From assembly GCA_050633205.1 (NCBI GenBank), contig JBOEGA010000188.1, positions 1-13,772 on the forward strand: DNA of 13,772 nt, read 5' to 3'. The translations under genes and the position numbers were made by a program. Source of the stretch: CBDHHC01 sp050633205 (GTDB lineage Bacteria; Pseudomonadota; Alphaproteobacteria; Rhizobiales; CBDHHC01). Below, in pieces: positions 8,385 to 13,772 of this stretch. Under the pieces are notes generated by a model that saw only the letters and a program-made list of their open reading frames with translations, ran no database searches and was not told the DNA's origin. Numbering within the stretch: position 1 is the first letter of the stretch; every line of letters starts with the position of its first letter.

Positions 8385-8792
8385 ATGTCGAAAAACATCA
8401 CACGCCTGAACCCTCCCACTATGCCAAATTCAGAAAACATGGGGTACTCACAGATTTCCATCGTTGAACCCGGCCGAATGGCTTATGTCTCTGGACAGGT
8501 TGCAATACCACCGGATGGAGGCCCGGTACCATTGGATATTGCCGCTCAAAGTAAAATAGCATCTGCAAATGCTAAAGCTGCTCTGGATGCACTGGGCGCC
8601 ACACCTCAGGATATTGCAATTCTTCATTGCTTTATCACTGATCTGGATAACGAAAAAATGGAAAAAGCATTTCCCATCGTTCTCGAAATGCTCGATGGTG
8701 CCATGCCATCAATTACAGGTATTGGTGTCGCTGCTTTAGCAAGTCCGGATTTTATGATAGAAATTGAACTCACTGTTCGATTACCCGATTAA
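8385..8792 (+). CDS. Rid-family (YjgF/YER057c/UK114) protein lacking the catalytic arginine
   Basis: This 135-residue cytoplasmic protein has the fold signatures of the Rid family: a YSQISIVEPGRMAYVSGQVA strand pair, a central helix ANAKAALDALGA and the C-terminal IEIELTVRLPD. True RidA enzymes hydrolyse reactive enamine/imine intermediates (2-aminoacrylate and relatives) and need an arginine in a PARS-type motif. Here the corresponding segment reads MPSITGIGV, so the arginine position is occupied by Ile110 or a neighbour. By family knowledge this points to one of the Rid subgroups without demonstrated imine deaminase activity, so RidA is not assigned. GAGGA (8376-8380) precedes the ATG by four bases. 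Flanks give no pathway hint. Confidence 0.88.
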   Translation: MSKNITRLNPPTMPNSENMGYSQISIVEPGRMAYVSGQVAIPPDGGPVPLDIAAQSKIASANAKAALDALGATPQDIAILHCFITDLDNEKMEKAFPIVLEMLDGAMPSITGIGVAALASPDFMIEIELTVRLPD

Positions 8793-8797
8793 TTTCC

Positions 8798-8819
8798 TGC
8801 CCCGGAGAAATTCGGGGCA
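8798..8819. terminator. GC-rich hairpin between convergent Rid and TAXI genes
   Basis: TGCCCCG (8798-8804) pairs perfectly with CGGGGCA (8813-8819) around an 8-base loop, five bases after the Rid stop. Neither strand has a clear T run after the stem. It may therefore be a weak bidirectional terminator or a 3'-end stabilising hairpin. Confidence 0.45.
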
Positions 8820-8858
8820 TAACAATGCACAAAGAGCTCGACACTAACAATAAGCCAC

Positions 8859-10124
8859 CTACCGTGATTGCAGATATTTCAGAAAGCTCTGGTACTGCTT
8901 CATCTTTTCATCTTCAGACAGCTCCTTTGGATCAGCATCAGATTTCAACTCAAGCATTTTCAGAAAAACCTTATAGGATACACCAACAGCGTTTTTCTCT
9001 GCTCCCTGCCCGATCAGGTCTTTCGCCAGATCCGAACGTTTCCATTCCGGTATGGTGCTGGCAAGATTGATCTCACGCCATTTCGGATGCCTTCCTGACT
9101 CCATAAACTTGTCAAACTTCCCGACAAGACGCTCTATAAAATTTCTCACCTTGAGCTTTCTTTTTTCATTTCTGCTCAGCGACCAGTTAAATACAGCCAG
9201 CACTACACCATTCGCTGCGGTAGGAACTGTTTCACCTTTTTTAATCAGATTTGGGTATTGCTCGTGCTGCAGCAGAGTTGGCAGGTAAAATGTCTCAAGA
9301 ACATTTTTCAATGGTGTTTTAAAATAATCATCATTAAAGAAAGTTACCGGAATAAAGTGCAACCCTTCATCTGACCGGATTGTTCTGATTGTATCAATCG
9401 GTGCACCACCAATCCAGGCAATCGCATCCAGCTCACCCTTCCGCAGTTTTTCAAGGGCAACCGTATGTGCATAATGTGTATACTTAACCCTGACCCCTAG
9501 TAATTCCAGAATATTACTGCTGGTAATATGCGTCCCGCTCCCGGGCTTCGCAATATTAATTGTCTTTCCGTTCAGCTGACGGATATTGGTGATTTTCCTG
9601 CTGCCGATAACATGCCACTCCGCATTGTACAGCTTTGCAATATAATGTACTCGCTCAAAGATATCATTATACATACTCCAGTTTTCACCGCGAAGATGGG
9701 CAAGAATATCTGTCTGAACAATTGCCAGATCAACACCATGAAGAAACATGACATCAAGAACATTCTGTTTTCCGCCCTCCCCCATAAGCGGTATGATACG
9801 AAGAGCCATCCTGTTTGATGTTTCCTGCTCATTCAGTACATTTTTGAGATCCTGCGCAATGCGTATCTGCGTATCAGACTCTCCTCCGACAACAATCCGT
9901 ACAGTATTACTGTTGGTTCCCCGTCGCAGCGCATTCATCCGTGCAGATTTACTGTTTCTCTTCTGCTGCTTTGAGGAGCTTCTGGACCTTTTGTATTTTT
10001 TCTTGGGTAATTTAGGCTGGATCACTTCATAATCCAGAACCTGTGCACTGGCATTATTGGTAAATACCATCGCAACCAGAGAACATATGATGAAAAAAGA
10101 ATAGATAAAACACTGCCTGCGCAC
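8859..10124 (-). CDS. TAXI-family TRAP-type solute-binding protein, orphan, with basic linker
   Basis: This 421-residue exported protein starts with GTG, preceded by GGAG at a 6-base spacing. A signal peptide (residues 1-27, hydrophobic FIYSFFIICSLVAMVF, site NASA/Q) sends it to the periplasm. Residues about 37-70 are a lysine/arginine/serine-rich linker. A type II periplasmic-binding fold of the TAXI (TRAP-associated extracytoplasmic immunogenic) family follows from about 74: VRIVVGGESD, HGVDLAIVQTD, the GSGTHITSSN ligand-loop motif (195-204) and ELDAIAWIGGAPI. A charged C-terminal tail of about 75 residues makes it longer than usual TAXI proteins (about 320-340). TAXI proteins normally feed a TRAP permease, but none is encoded next to it here. 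It may use a distant permease or act as a sensor or scaffold. Ligand unknown. Confidence 0.85.
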   Translation of the reverse strand: MRRQCFIYSFFIICSLVAMVFTNNASAQVLDYEVIQPKLPKKKYKRSRSSSKQQKRNSKSARMNALRRGTNSNTVRIVVGGESDTQIRIAQDLKNVLNEQETSNRMALRIIPLMGEGGKQNVLDVMFLHGVDLAIVQTDILAHLRGENWSMYNDIFERVHYIAKLYNAEWHVIGSRKITNIRQLNGKTINIAKPGSGTHITSSNILELLGVRVKYTHYAHTVALEKLRKGELDAIAWIGGAPIDTIRTIRSDEGLHFIPVTFFNDDYFKTPLKNVLETFYLPTLLQHEQYPNLIKKGETVPTAANGVVLAVFNWSLSRNEKRKLKVRNFIERLVGKFDKFMESGRHPKWREINLASTIPEWKRSDLAKDLIGQGAEKNAVGVSYKVFLKMLELKSDADPKELSEDEKMKQYQSFLKYLQSR

Positions 10125-10149
10125 GACCTGCTCCCGGGTTCTATTTCTT

Positions 10150-10155
10150 ATTATA
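10150..10155 (-). promoter_or_regulatory. -10 box (TATAAT) of the TAXI gene
   Basis: A consensus TATAAT on the minus strand lies 25 bases before the GTG start, leaving a short leader that keeps the GGGAG ribosome site. The -35 position (17-bp spacing, TCCTGA) is a poor match, so an activator or alternative contacts may be needed. Confidence 0.4.
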
Positions 10156-10524
10156 AGTCAGATCATTCTGGTTCAGGATGCTACACACTGGATTTTTCCA
10201 TACTTCCGGAACATTACTATTATTTTTTATGGGTAATATGGAATTATCAGTACTCCCGGTAAATTGTTCATTCGTATAAACGATAGATATCAACTGATTG
10301 TTTTAAAATACACTTTGTTTTTATATAACCACATAGAGACAGTGCCTTCCCCACCCGGAACTACATACTGCATTCAGCTTCTGAATTCCATATCACCGAC
10401 CATTGAATTATGCAGACTCCAGCACCTCGGTTGTTATTTTTCATAACCTCACCGGGTTGTGGAAATTTGTCGTAAATACAGTCGAATCTGATTGATTGTG
10501 GTGACAATTAGACATTGTGTCAGC

Positions 10525-10541
10525 AATTAGCCTAGCTAATT
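10525..10541. promoter_or_regulatory. Perfect inverted repeat AATTAGC-CTA-GCTAATT
   Basis: Two 7-bp arms are exact reverse complements around a 3-bp centre, about 105 bases before the start of the 433-residue protein. The size and symmetry fit a dimeric-repressor or activator site. Another CAATTAG copy lies 19 bp upstream of the left arm, on the same strand. The regulator is unknown. Confidence 0.4.
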
Positions 10542-10643
10542 TCCATAACAAAGAAATATTGCAGTTTTTCATACTAACTATGTTTAATACGCCACACTGA
10601 GGTAGCATGATATGTTGCGCACCAATGGATAACATTTACAGAT

Positions 10644-11945
10644 ATGAGTGAGAGAATGAATAGATACGCATTGGCATTAATCCCCATGATCCTCCTCCCT
10701 CTGCAAGCGGTAGAAGCGGCTAGCCCGGAAGAAGGTGCAGTAAAAAAATATATCACCGCATTAACTGCAGGTAGCAAGGAGAACGTAGCAAGTGCAATGT
10801 GCAGGACTATCAGTAATGAAGCTCCTGAAAAACAGGTTTTGATGCGCTTTCTATTTGGCCCCGAAGGTTTCGAATCCGACACAGCCAATAGTGAGGATCA
10901 GATCAAGGCCGTAAGAAAGCTTATTGATCTTTCAAAACTAAATTACGAATTTGTTGACACAGGCCCTAACAGAACCGCCGCTGTCGTCAAGGTTTCAGGC
11001 GATATGCGCGAGGTCAACAGCTGGAAAACCTTCGAACGTTTTGTTCGAGAACGTGACAGATCCAATTATGCATTCGTAACTCTGGAAGATAAAGACTGGC
11101 GTTTCTGCGGTTTCCTGACAATAGGTCATGCGCAGAAAATGGCTCAACTATACAACTGGGGAAGCAAATCCAAAAAGGCTTCGGCGGCCTCAACAGCCGT
11201 TACTCCTAAAAAAACAGCAGCAGCTTCAAATGTAAAATCATCAAATGAGCTTGCTGTGGAAAATTTTCCTGAGCCGAAAATAATTGATATTGATCTCTCA
11301 AAGTTATATCCGCAGAAAAAAACTGAAAAGAAAGTTGTTGCGGAAAAGAAAGTTCCGGAAAAAGAAACAACTGTAGCTGCGATCCCGGTAATCAATATTG
11401 ATTTATCAAAACTTTACCCGCCAAAGAAAACAAAAATTGTTCGCCCCAAAACTGTCGACCTTTCACTGTCCAAACTTGAGCAGCAGAAAAAAGAACAACA
11501 GATTATTGCCGCCACCAGACCTGCTGTCATAGATATCAATCTTGGCAGGCTAAAGCAGGCAGGTCTCTATGAGGGAGCTAGCCGAGAAAACAGTCAGGTC
11601 GCCAGTACTGAAAAAGACGATGACAAAGGAGAAATTCTTTATCAGGACTTCACACTAAGTGCCGACAAAAGATGGATTGTTGTTGCCAGTCGTGAAGATC
11701 CTATGGAGGCAAAAAATATTGCAACAGGATTTCTGGAGCATTTCCCGAGCACTCAGGTCATCAAGACAGATAACGGCTGGTATGCGGTAGTGATCGGTAA
11801 CCTGCCCAGCAAAAATGCCATGAACAGGCTGAGATATTTCAAGGAAACTCAGGTCGTTCCCAAAGATGCGTTTCTTTCTACAGGTCAGAGATTCCTCAAA
11901 CGCTACTGGGCATCAAAAGCACTTATAAAAGCTGAAAAGCTGTAA
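10644..11945 (+). CDS. Exported protein: NTF2-like domain, repeat linker, SPOR-like C-terminus (unrecognised family)
   Basis: I do not recognise this 433-residue protein as a named family. A signal peptide (hydrophobic YALALIPMILLPLQAV, probable cut after VEA near residue 25) predicts the periplasm. Residues about 30-165 resemble an NTF2-like/DUF4878-type fold (AVKKYITALTAGSKENVASAMC, then FVTLEDKDWRFCGF), with Cys53 and Cys155 possibly paired. A low-complexity Lys/Ala linker (about 170-335) carries four motif copies: IIDIDLSKLYP (213-223), VINIDLSKLYP (249-259), TVDLSLSKLEQ (270-280) and VIDINLGRLKQ (295-305). A compact domain (about 340-425, RWIVVASRED, WYAVVIGNL, ending FLKRYW) looks SPOR-like, a fold that binds denuded peptidoglycan in other proteins. 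An in-frame ATG at 10656 with AGTGAGAG just upstream may be the real start. Its divergent neighbour is the orphan TAXI protein, also exported. Domain names are inferences. Confidence 0.75.
   Translation: MSERMNRYALALIPMILLPLQAVEAASPEEGAVKKYITALTAGSKENVASAMCRTISNEAPEKQVLMRFLFGPEGFESDTANSEDQIKAVRKLIDLSKLNYEFVDTGPNRTAAVVKVSGDMREVNSWKTFERFVRERDRSNYAFVTLEDKDWRFCGFLTIGHAQKMAQLYNWGSKSKKASAASTAVTPKKTAAASNVKSSNELAVENFPEPKIIDIDLSKLYPQKKTEKKVVAEKKVPEKETTVAAIPVINIDLSKLYPPKKTKIVRPKTVDLSLSKLEQQKKEQQIIAATRPAVIDINLGRLKQAGLYEGASRENSQVASTEKDDDKGEILYQDFTLSADKRWIVVASREDPMEAKNIATGFLEHFPSTQVIKTDNGWYAVVIGNLPSKNAMNRLRYFKETQVVPKDAFLSTGQRFLKRYWASKALIKAEKL
11280..11558 (+). repeat. Four-copy linear motif array in the linker of the 433-residue protein
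   Basis: The consensus is (I/V)-(D/N)-(I/L)-(D/S/N)-L-(S/G)-(K/R)-L at residues 213-223, 249-259, 270-280 and 295-305, separated by Lys/Glu/Pro-rich spacers. The two best copies use different synonymous codons for the same residues (for example leucine CTC/TTA and TTA/CTT). The DNA has therefore drifted while the peptide was kept. A partial look-alike (LIDLSKLN, residues 93-100) occurs in the N-terminal domain and may be chance. Confidence 0.7.
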
Positions 11946-11965
11946 GCAACCGCACATAAAACATA

Positions 11966-11998
11966 CAGGAAACATGGCCCTGAGTGCTATGTTTTCTG
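11966..11998. terminator. Shared hairpin between convergent genes (433-residue protein and TetR)
   Basis: Thirteen base pairs (two of them G-U) form between 11966-11978 and 11986-11998 around the 7-base loop CCTGAGT. The stem starts 20 bases after the plus-strand stop and overlaps the last codons of the TetR gene. Reading on the minus strand it is followed by TATGTTTTATG, moderately T-rich. A bidirectional terminator is likely, but there is no strong T run. Confidence 0.5.
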
Positions 11999-12637
11999 CA
12001 AGTCCTCAAATCCCGCATCAAGGCCGGCAATAAACCATTTAGACAACCGCTTTGCCAGAGCCTGAGTTGTTTCCGCAGAATAATAGGAGGGGTTAAGTTT
12101 CCCATCCAGCACAAGCATCACAAAGCCATGAAATGTGGACCAGACTGTAACTGCAGCAGTTTCCACCGCTTCCTCATTATTTACCCCATTGTTTTGATAA
12201 TGCTGGACGATTGCCTGCGTAATTGGCTCATACGCAGCTTTGGCTTTTAGCTTCACTTCCGGATAATCATGCCAGTCCGCTATCCCAACCCCAAACATCA
12301 GCCTGTACAGTTGAGGATGCTTCAAAGCAAATTCAACATAACCTTCCATAAGCACAACAATGCGCTCTTCAGGATTTTCAACACCTTCTGATACACCGCA
12401 GTTATAATCCAGAAACTCCTGAAAGCCTCCAGCCGCTACAGTAGCAAGCAAATGCTCCTTGCTCTGAAAATGATTATACGGAGCTGTTCTTGAAACTCCC
12501 ACCTGCCGGGCAATCTCACGGAACGATATTGCCTCGGGCCCACTCTCTTCAAGCATTTTTCGTGCGACATCAACCAGCGCCGTCTTCAGATCCCCATGGT
12601 GGTAATTTCGTTCTTCGCTATCTTTATTATCTTCCAT
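11987..12637 (-). CDS. TetR/AcrR-family transcriptional regulator (WHG-type C-terminal domain)
   Basis: A 216-residue cytoplasmic DNA-binding protein from the ATG at 12637. An in-frame TTG at 12655 would add six residues, but neither start has a good ribosome site. The N-terminal TetR helix-turn-helix is clear: HHGDLKTALVDVARKML, then ISFREIARQVGVSRTAPYNHF (about residues 37-57) and SKEHLLATVA. The C-terminal half matches the ligand/dimer domain with the WHG-type signature VWSTFHGFVML (about 165-175) and LYRLMFG. It diverges from the molybdenum hydroxylase operon with 148-166 bp between starts, the classic layout for a local repressor. Two operator-like sites lie in that gap. It probably represses both itself and the hydroxylase genes until an aromatic or aldehyde-type ligand binds; ligand unknown. 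Confidence 0.92.
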   Translation of the reverse strand: MEDNKDSEERNYHHGDLKTALVDVARKMLEESGPEAISFREIARQVGVSRTAPYNHFQSKEHLLATVAAGGFQEFLDYNCGVSEGVENPEERIVVLMEGYVEFALKHPQLYRLMFGVGIADWHDYPEVKLKAKAAYEPITQAIVQHYQNNGVNNEEAVETAAVTVWSTFHGFVMLVLDGKLNPSYYSAETTQALAKRLSKWFIAGLDAGFEDLQKT

Positions 12638-12672
12638 AAACCAGTTTTCGCTCAAAAAATCGAACAGCTATA

Positions 12673-12727
12673 TTGACACCGTCCATATCCTCACTATCTA
12701 ATGAAGATTAGTTAATGACGCCGTCAA
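12673..12727. promoter_or_regulatory. Divergent promoter pair with twin TetR operator candidates
   Basis: TGACGCCGTCA (12716-12726) is a perfect 5-1-5 palindrome. TGACACCGTCC (12674-12684) matches it at 9 of 11 positions, exactly 42 bp away (four helical turns). The left copy overlaps TTGACA (12673-12678), a consensus -35 for the plus-strand operon, with TATCTA (12695-12700, 16-bp spacer) as -10. Read on the minus strand, the right copy overlaps TTGACG (12727-12722), a -35 for tetR, with TCATTA (12704-12699, 17-bp spacer) as -10. The two promoters therefore overlap, and each operator also falls near the other promoter's start point. A further short palindrome, CTAAT-GAAG-ATTAG (12698-12711), lies between. 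Confidence 0.55.
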
Positions 12728-12803
12728 CATTATCCCCTGCCGGATTTCCGTGCAACAGGGAAGCAAAGTAATTGCATGTTTTTTATGAAATAAAGGGAAA
12801 CCT

Positions 12804-13271
12804 ATGTTGAAACTCAAGATAAACGGTAAGTCGCGCCCGGTTGAGGTACAGCCGGACAAACCTCTTTTATGGGTTCTGAGAGAAGATGCTGCTTTAACAG
12901 GCTCCAAATTTGGATGCGGAGTTGGTGCATGTGGTGCCTGCACCGTCCTGATTGACGGCGAAGCTGTCAGATCATGCTCTTATCCGGTGGAAGAAGCAGT
13001 AGGCAAAGAGGTAACAACAATCGAAGGCCTCGCCACAGAAGCAAACCTGCCGGCTGGGGAACTTCATCCAATTCAGAAAGCATGGATCAATAGCCAGGTC
13101 CCCCAGTGCGGTTATTGCCAGTCCGGCATGATCATGGCAACCGCCGCCCTCCTCAAAAAAAAACCAAACCCTACCGATGAAGAAATCAATGAAGCAATTA
13201 CCAACCTGTGTCGCTGCGGAACATATCCACGCGTAAGGCAGGCAATAAAGTCTCTTAATCAGGGCGCATAG
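12804..13271 (+). CDS. 2Fe-2S small subunit of a xanthine-dehydrogenase-family molybdenum hydroxylase
   Basis: This 155-residue electron-transfer subunit resembles IorA (isoquinoline 1-oxidoreductase alpha) and CoxS. The N-terminal plant-ferredoxin-type domain binds one 2Fe-2S cluster with Cys38, Cys43, Cys46 and Cys58 (FGCGVGACGACTVLIDG). The C-terminal helical domain binds the second with Cys102, Cys105, Cys136 and Cys138 (QCGYCQSGMI, then LCRCGTYPRV). All eight ligands are present. It passes electrons from the molybdenum site of the next gene's product to an external acceptor. AAAGGG lies upstream at normal spacing, and the stop is 14 bases before the large-subunit start, so the two are co-transcribed. 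There is no signal peptide, so it would travel across the membrane with its Tat-signal partner. Substrate unknown. Confidence 0.95.
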   Translation: MLKLKINGKSRPVEVQPDKPLLWVLREDAALTGSKFGCGVGACGACTVLIDGEAVRSCSYPVEEAVGKEVTTIEGLATEANLPAGELHPIQKAWINSQVPQCGYCQSGMIMATAALLKKKPNPTDEEINEAITNLCRCGTYPRVRQAIKSLNQGA

Positions 13272-13285
13272 GGGAGAACGGAACC

Positions 13286-13772
13286 ATGAAACGCAGAACT
13301 TTTTTAATAGGCGCTGCTGCGGCTCTCGGCGGCGTAGTTGTTGGTTACAGATTGTATAGCAGCAGCTTTGAAGCTCATGCAAAAAAACTTGTGACGGGAA
13401 AAGGTGAAGCCCTCCTTGCAGGCTGGATAAAAATAGCTGAGGATGACACCATAACAGCATATATGCCTCACCTGGAAATGGGTCAGGGAAGCCATACCGG
13501 CCTCGCCATGCTGGTAGCAGAAGAACTCGACGCAGACTGGACAAAGATAAAGGCTGATTATGCTCCTGCTGACCCGGCCTTTGCTAACAGATTTCTCGCC
13601 GAAGGCTGGATCACACAAAATCTCGAAATACCCAATTTTCTGAACGGCACCGTCGACGAAGTTTTCGCACTGGCGTCCCGGCAGGCCAAATTACAAATGA
13701 CAGGTGGTTCTCTGGCAATACGAACCACAGGCCGCTACGGAATGCGTGTCGTTGCAGCATCAGCCCGTCAGA
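13286..13772 (+). CDS. Molybdopterin-binding large subunit of xanthine-dehydrogenase family (IorB-like), partial at 3' end
   Basis: The first 162 residues are present and the gene runs off the window; full family members are about 700-750 residues. The N-terminus MKRRTFLIGAAAALGG is a twin-arginine signal (R3-R4, then FLIG and a hydrophobic run), so the folded cofactor-loaded enzyme is exported to the periplasm or membrane surface. Family signatures include GWIKIAEDDTITAYM, HLEMGQGSHTGLAMLVAEEL and the later TGGSLAIRTTGRYGMRVVAASAR. GGGGAG (13271-13276) precedes the ATG by nine bases and overlaps the small-subunit stop codon. The type resembles isoquinoline and aldehyde oxidoreductases, which hydroxylate with water as oxygen donor. 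A cytochrome c or maturation gene may follow outside the window. The substrate cannot be told from this part. Confidence 0.93.
   Translation, partial: MKRRTFLIGAAAALGGVVVGYRLYSSSFEAHAKKLVTGKGEALLAGWIKIAEDDTITAYMPHLEMGQGSHTGLAMLVAEELDADWTKIKADYAPADPAFANRFLAEGWITQNLEIPNFLNGTVDEVFALASRQAKLQMTGGSLAIRTTGRYGMRVVAASARQ

Larger units (their letters stand above)
10125..10643. other. 519-bp gene-free divergent region between TAXI and the repeat-linker protein
   Basis: This AT-rich gap has no convincing gene. A 60-codon plus-strand ORF (10264-10446) lacks a ribosome site and family resemblance. What can be seen is a -10 box for the TAXI gene near its left end, a perfect inverted repeat near 10533, and CAATTAG repeated directly at 10505-10511 and 10524-10530 (19 bp apart). 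There are also several short stem-capable segments around 10428-10460. It is long enough to hold two regulated promoters or a small RNA. Confidence 0.6.

Noticed and set aside
10264..10446. 60-codon open frame in the 519-bp gap
   Set aside because: No ribosome site, no recognisable domain and unremarkable composition. Chance open frames of this size are common in AT-rich DNA.
13155..13163. Run of nine A inside the 2Fe-2S subunit gene as a possible slippage switch
   Set aside because: The reading frame is intact through it and both cluster-binding halves are in frame, so nothing indicates a frameshift; it simply encodes a lysine run.
12972..13544. 190-codon minus-strand open frame
   Set aside because: Antisense to the well-supported small subunit and the start of the large subunit of the hydroxylase; no domain resemblance.

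Overview
The window looks like the chromosome of an alphaproteobacterium of moderate G+C content. The strongest support is the block mfd - sdhE - recG, with sdhE and mfd on the minus strand and recG diverging from them. The N-terminus of RecG, a TAXI-type solute-binding protein and a Tat-exported molybdenum hydroxylase of the isoquinoline-oxidoreductase type fit the same assignment. I cannot name a genus from the sequence alone. No tRNA, rRNA, CRISPR array, insertion sequence or integrase was seen.

Layout. Bases 72-1274 encode a membrane HAMP/HisKA sensor kinase. It converges on a small minus-strand RTX (calcium-binding nonapeptide) protein at about 1306-1942, whose 5' part appears to be broken by a frameshift in a run of seven G. 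Then come mfd (2088-5615) and sdhE (5648-5923) on the minus strand and recG (6103-8223) on the plus strand. This is a DNA-repair core: Mfd clears stalled RNA polymerase and recruits UvrA, while RecG remodels stalled forks and branched DNA. SdhE is a flavinylation factor for succinate dehydrogenase. A short Rid-family protein (8385-8792) follows. It converges on a minus-strand orphan TAXI solute-binding protein (8859-10124).

A 519-bp gene-free divergent region (10125-10643) separates the TAXI gene from a 433-residue exported protein that I do not recognise as a known family. It has an NTF2-like N-terminal domain, a lysine-rich linker carrying four copies of a motif of the form (I/V)-D-I-D-L-S-K-L, and a SPOR-like C-terminal domain. 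It converges on a TetR-family regulator (11987-12637) across a shared hairpin. The TetR gene diverges from an operon for a two-subunit molybdenum hydroxylase: a 2Fe-2S small subunit at 12804-13271 and a Tat-signal large subunit from 13286 that runs off the window. Two operator-like copies of TGACrCCGTCm, 42 bp apart, lie in that divergent promoter region, one on each putative -35 box.

The points most worth a second look are the RTX frameshift tract, the repeat-linker protein and its divergent orphan TAXI partner, and the symmetrical TetR operator pair. The rest of the window is ordinary housekeeping DNA.
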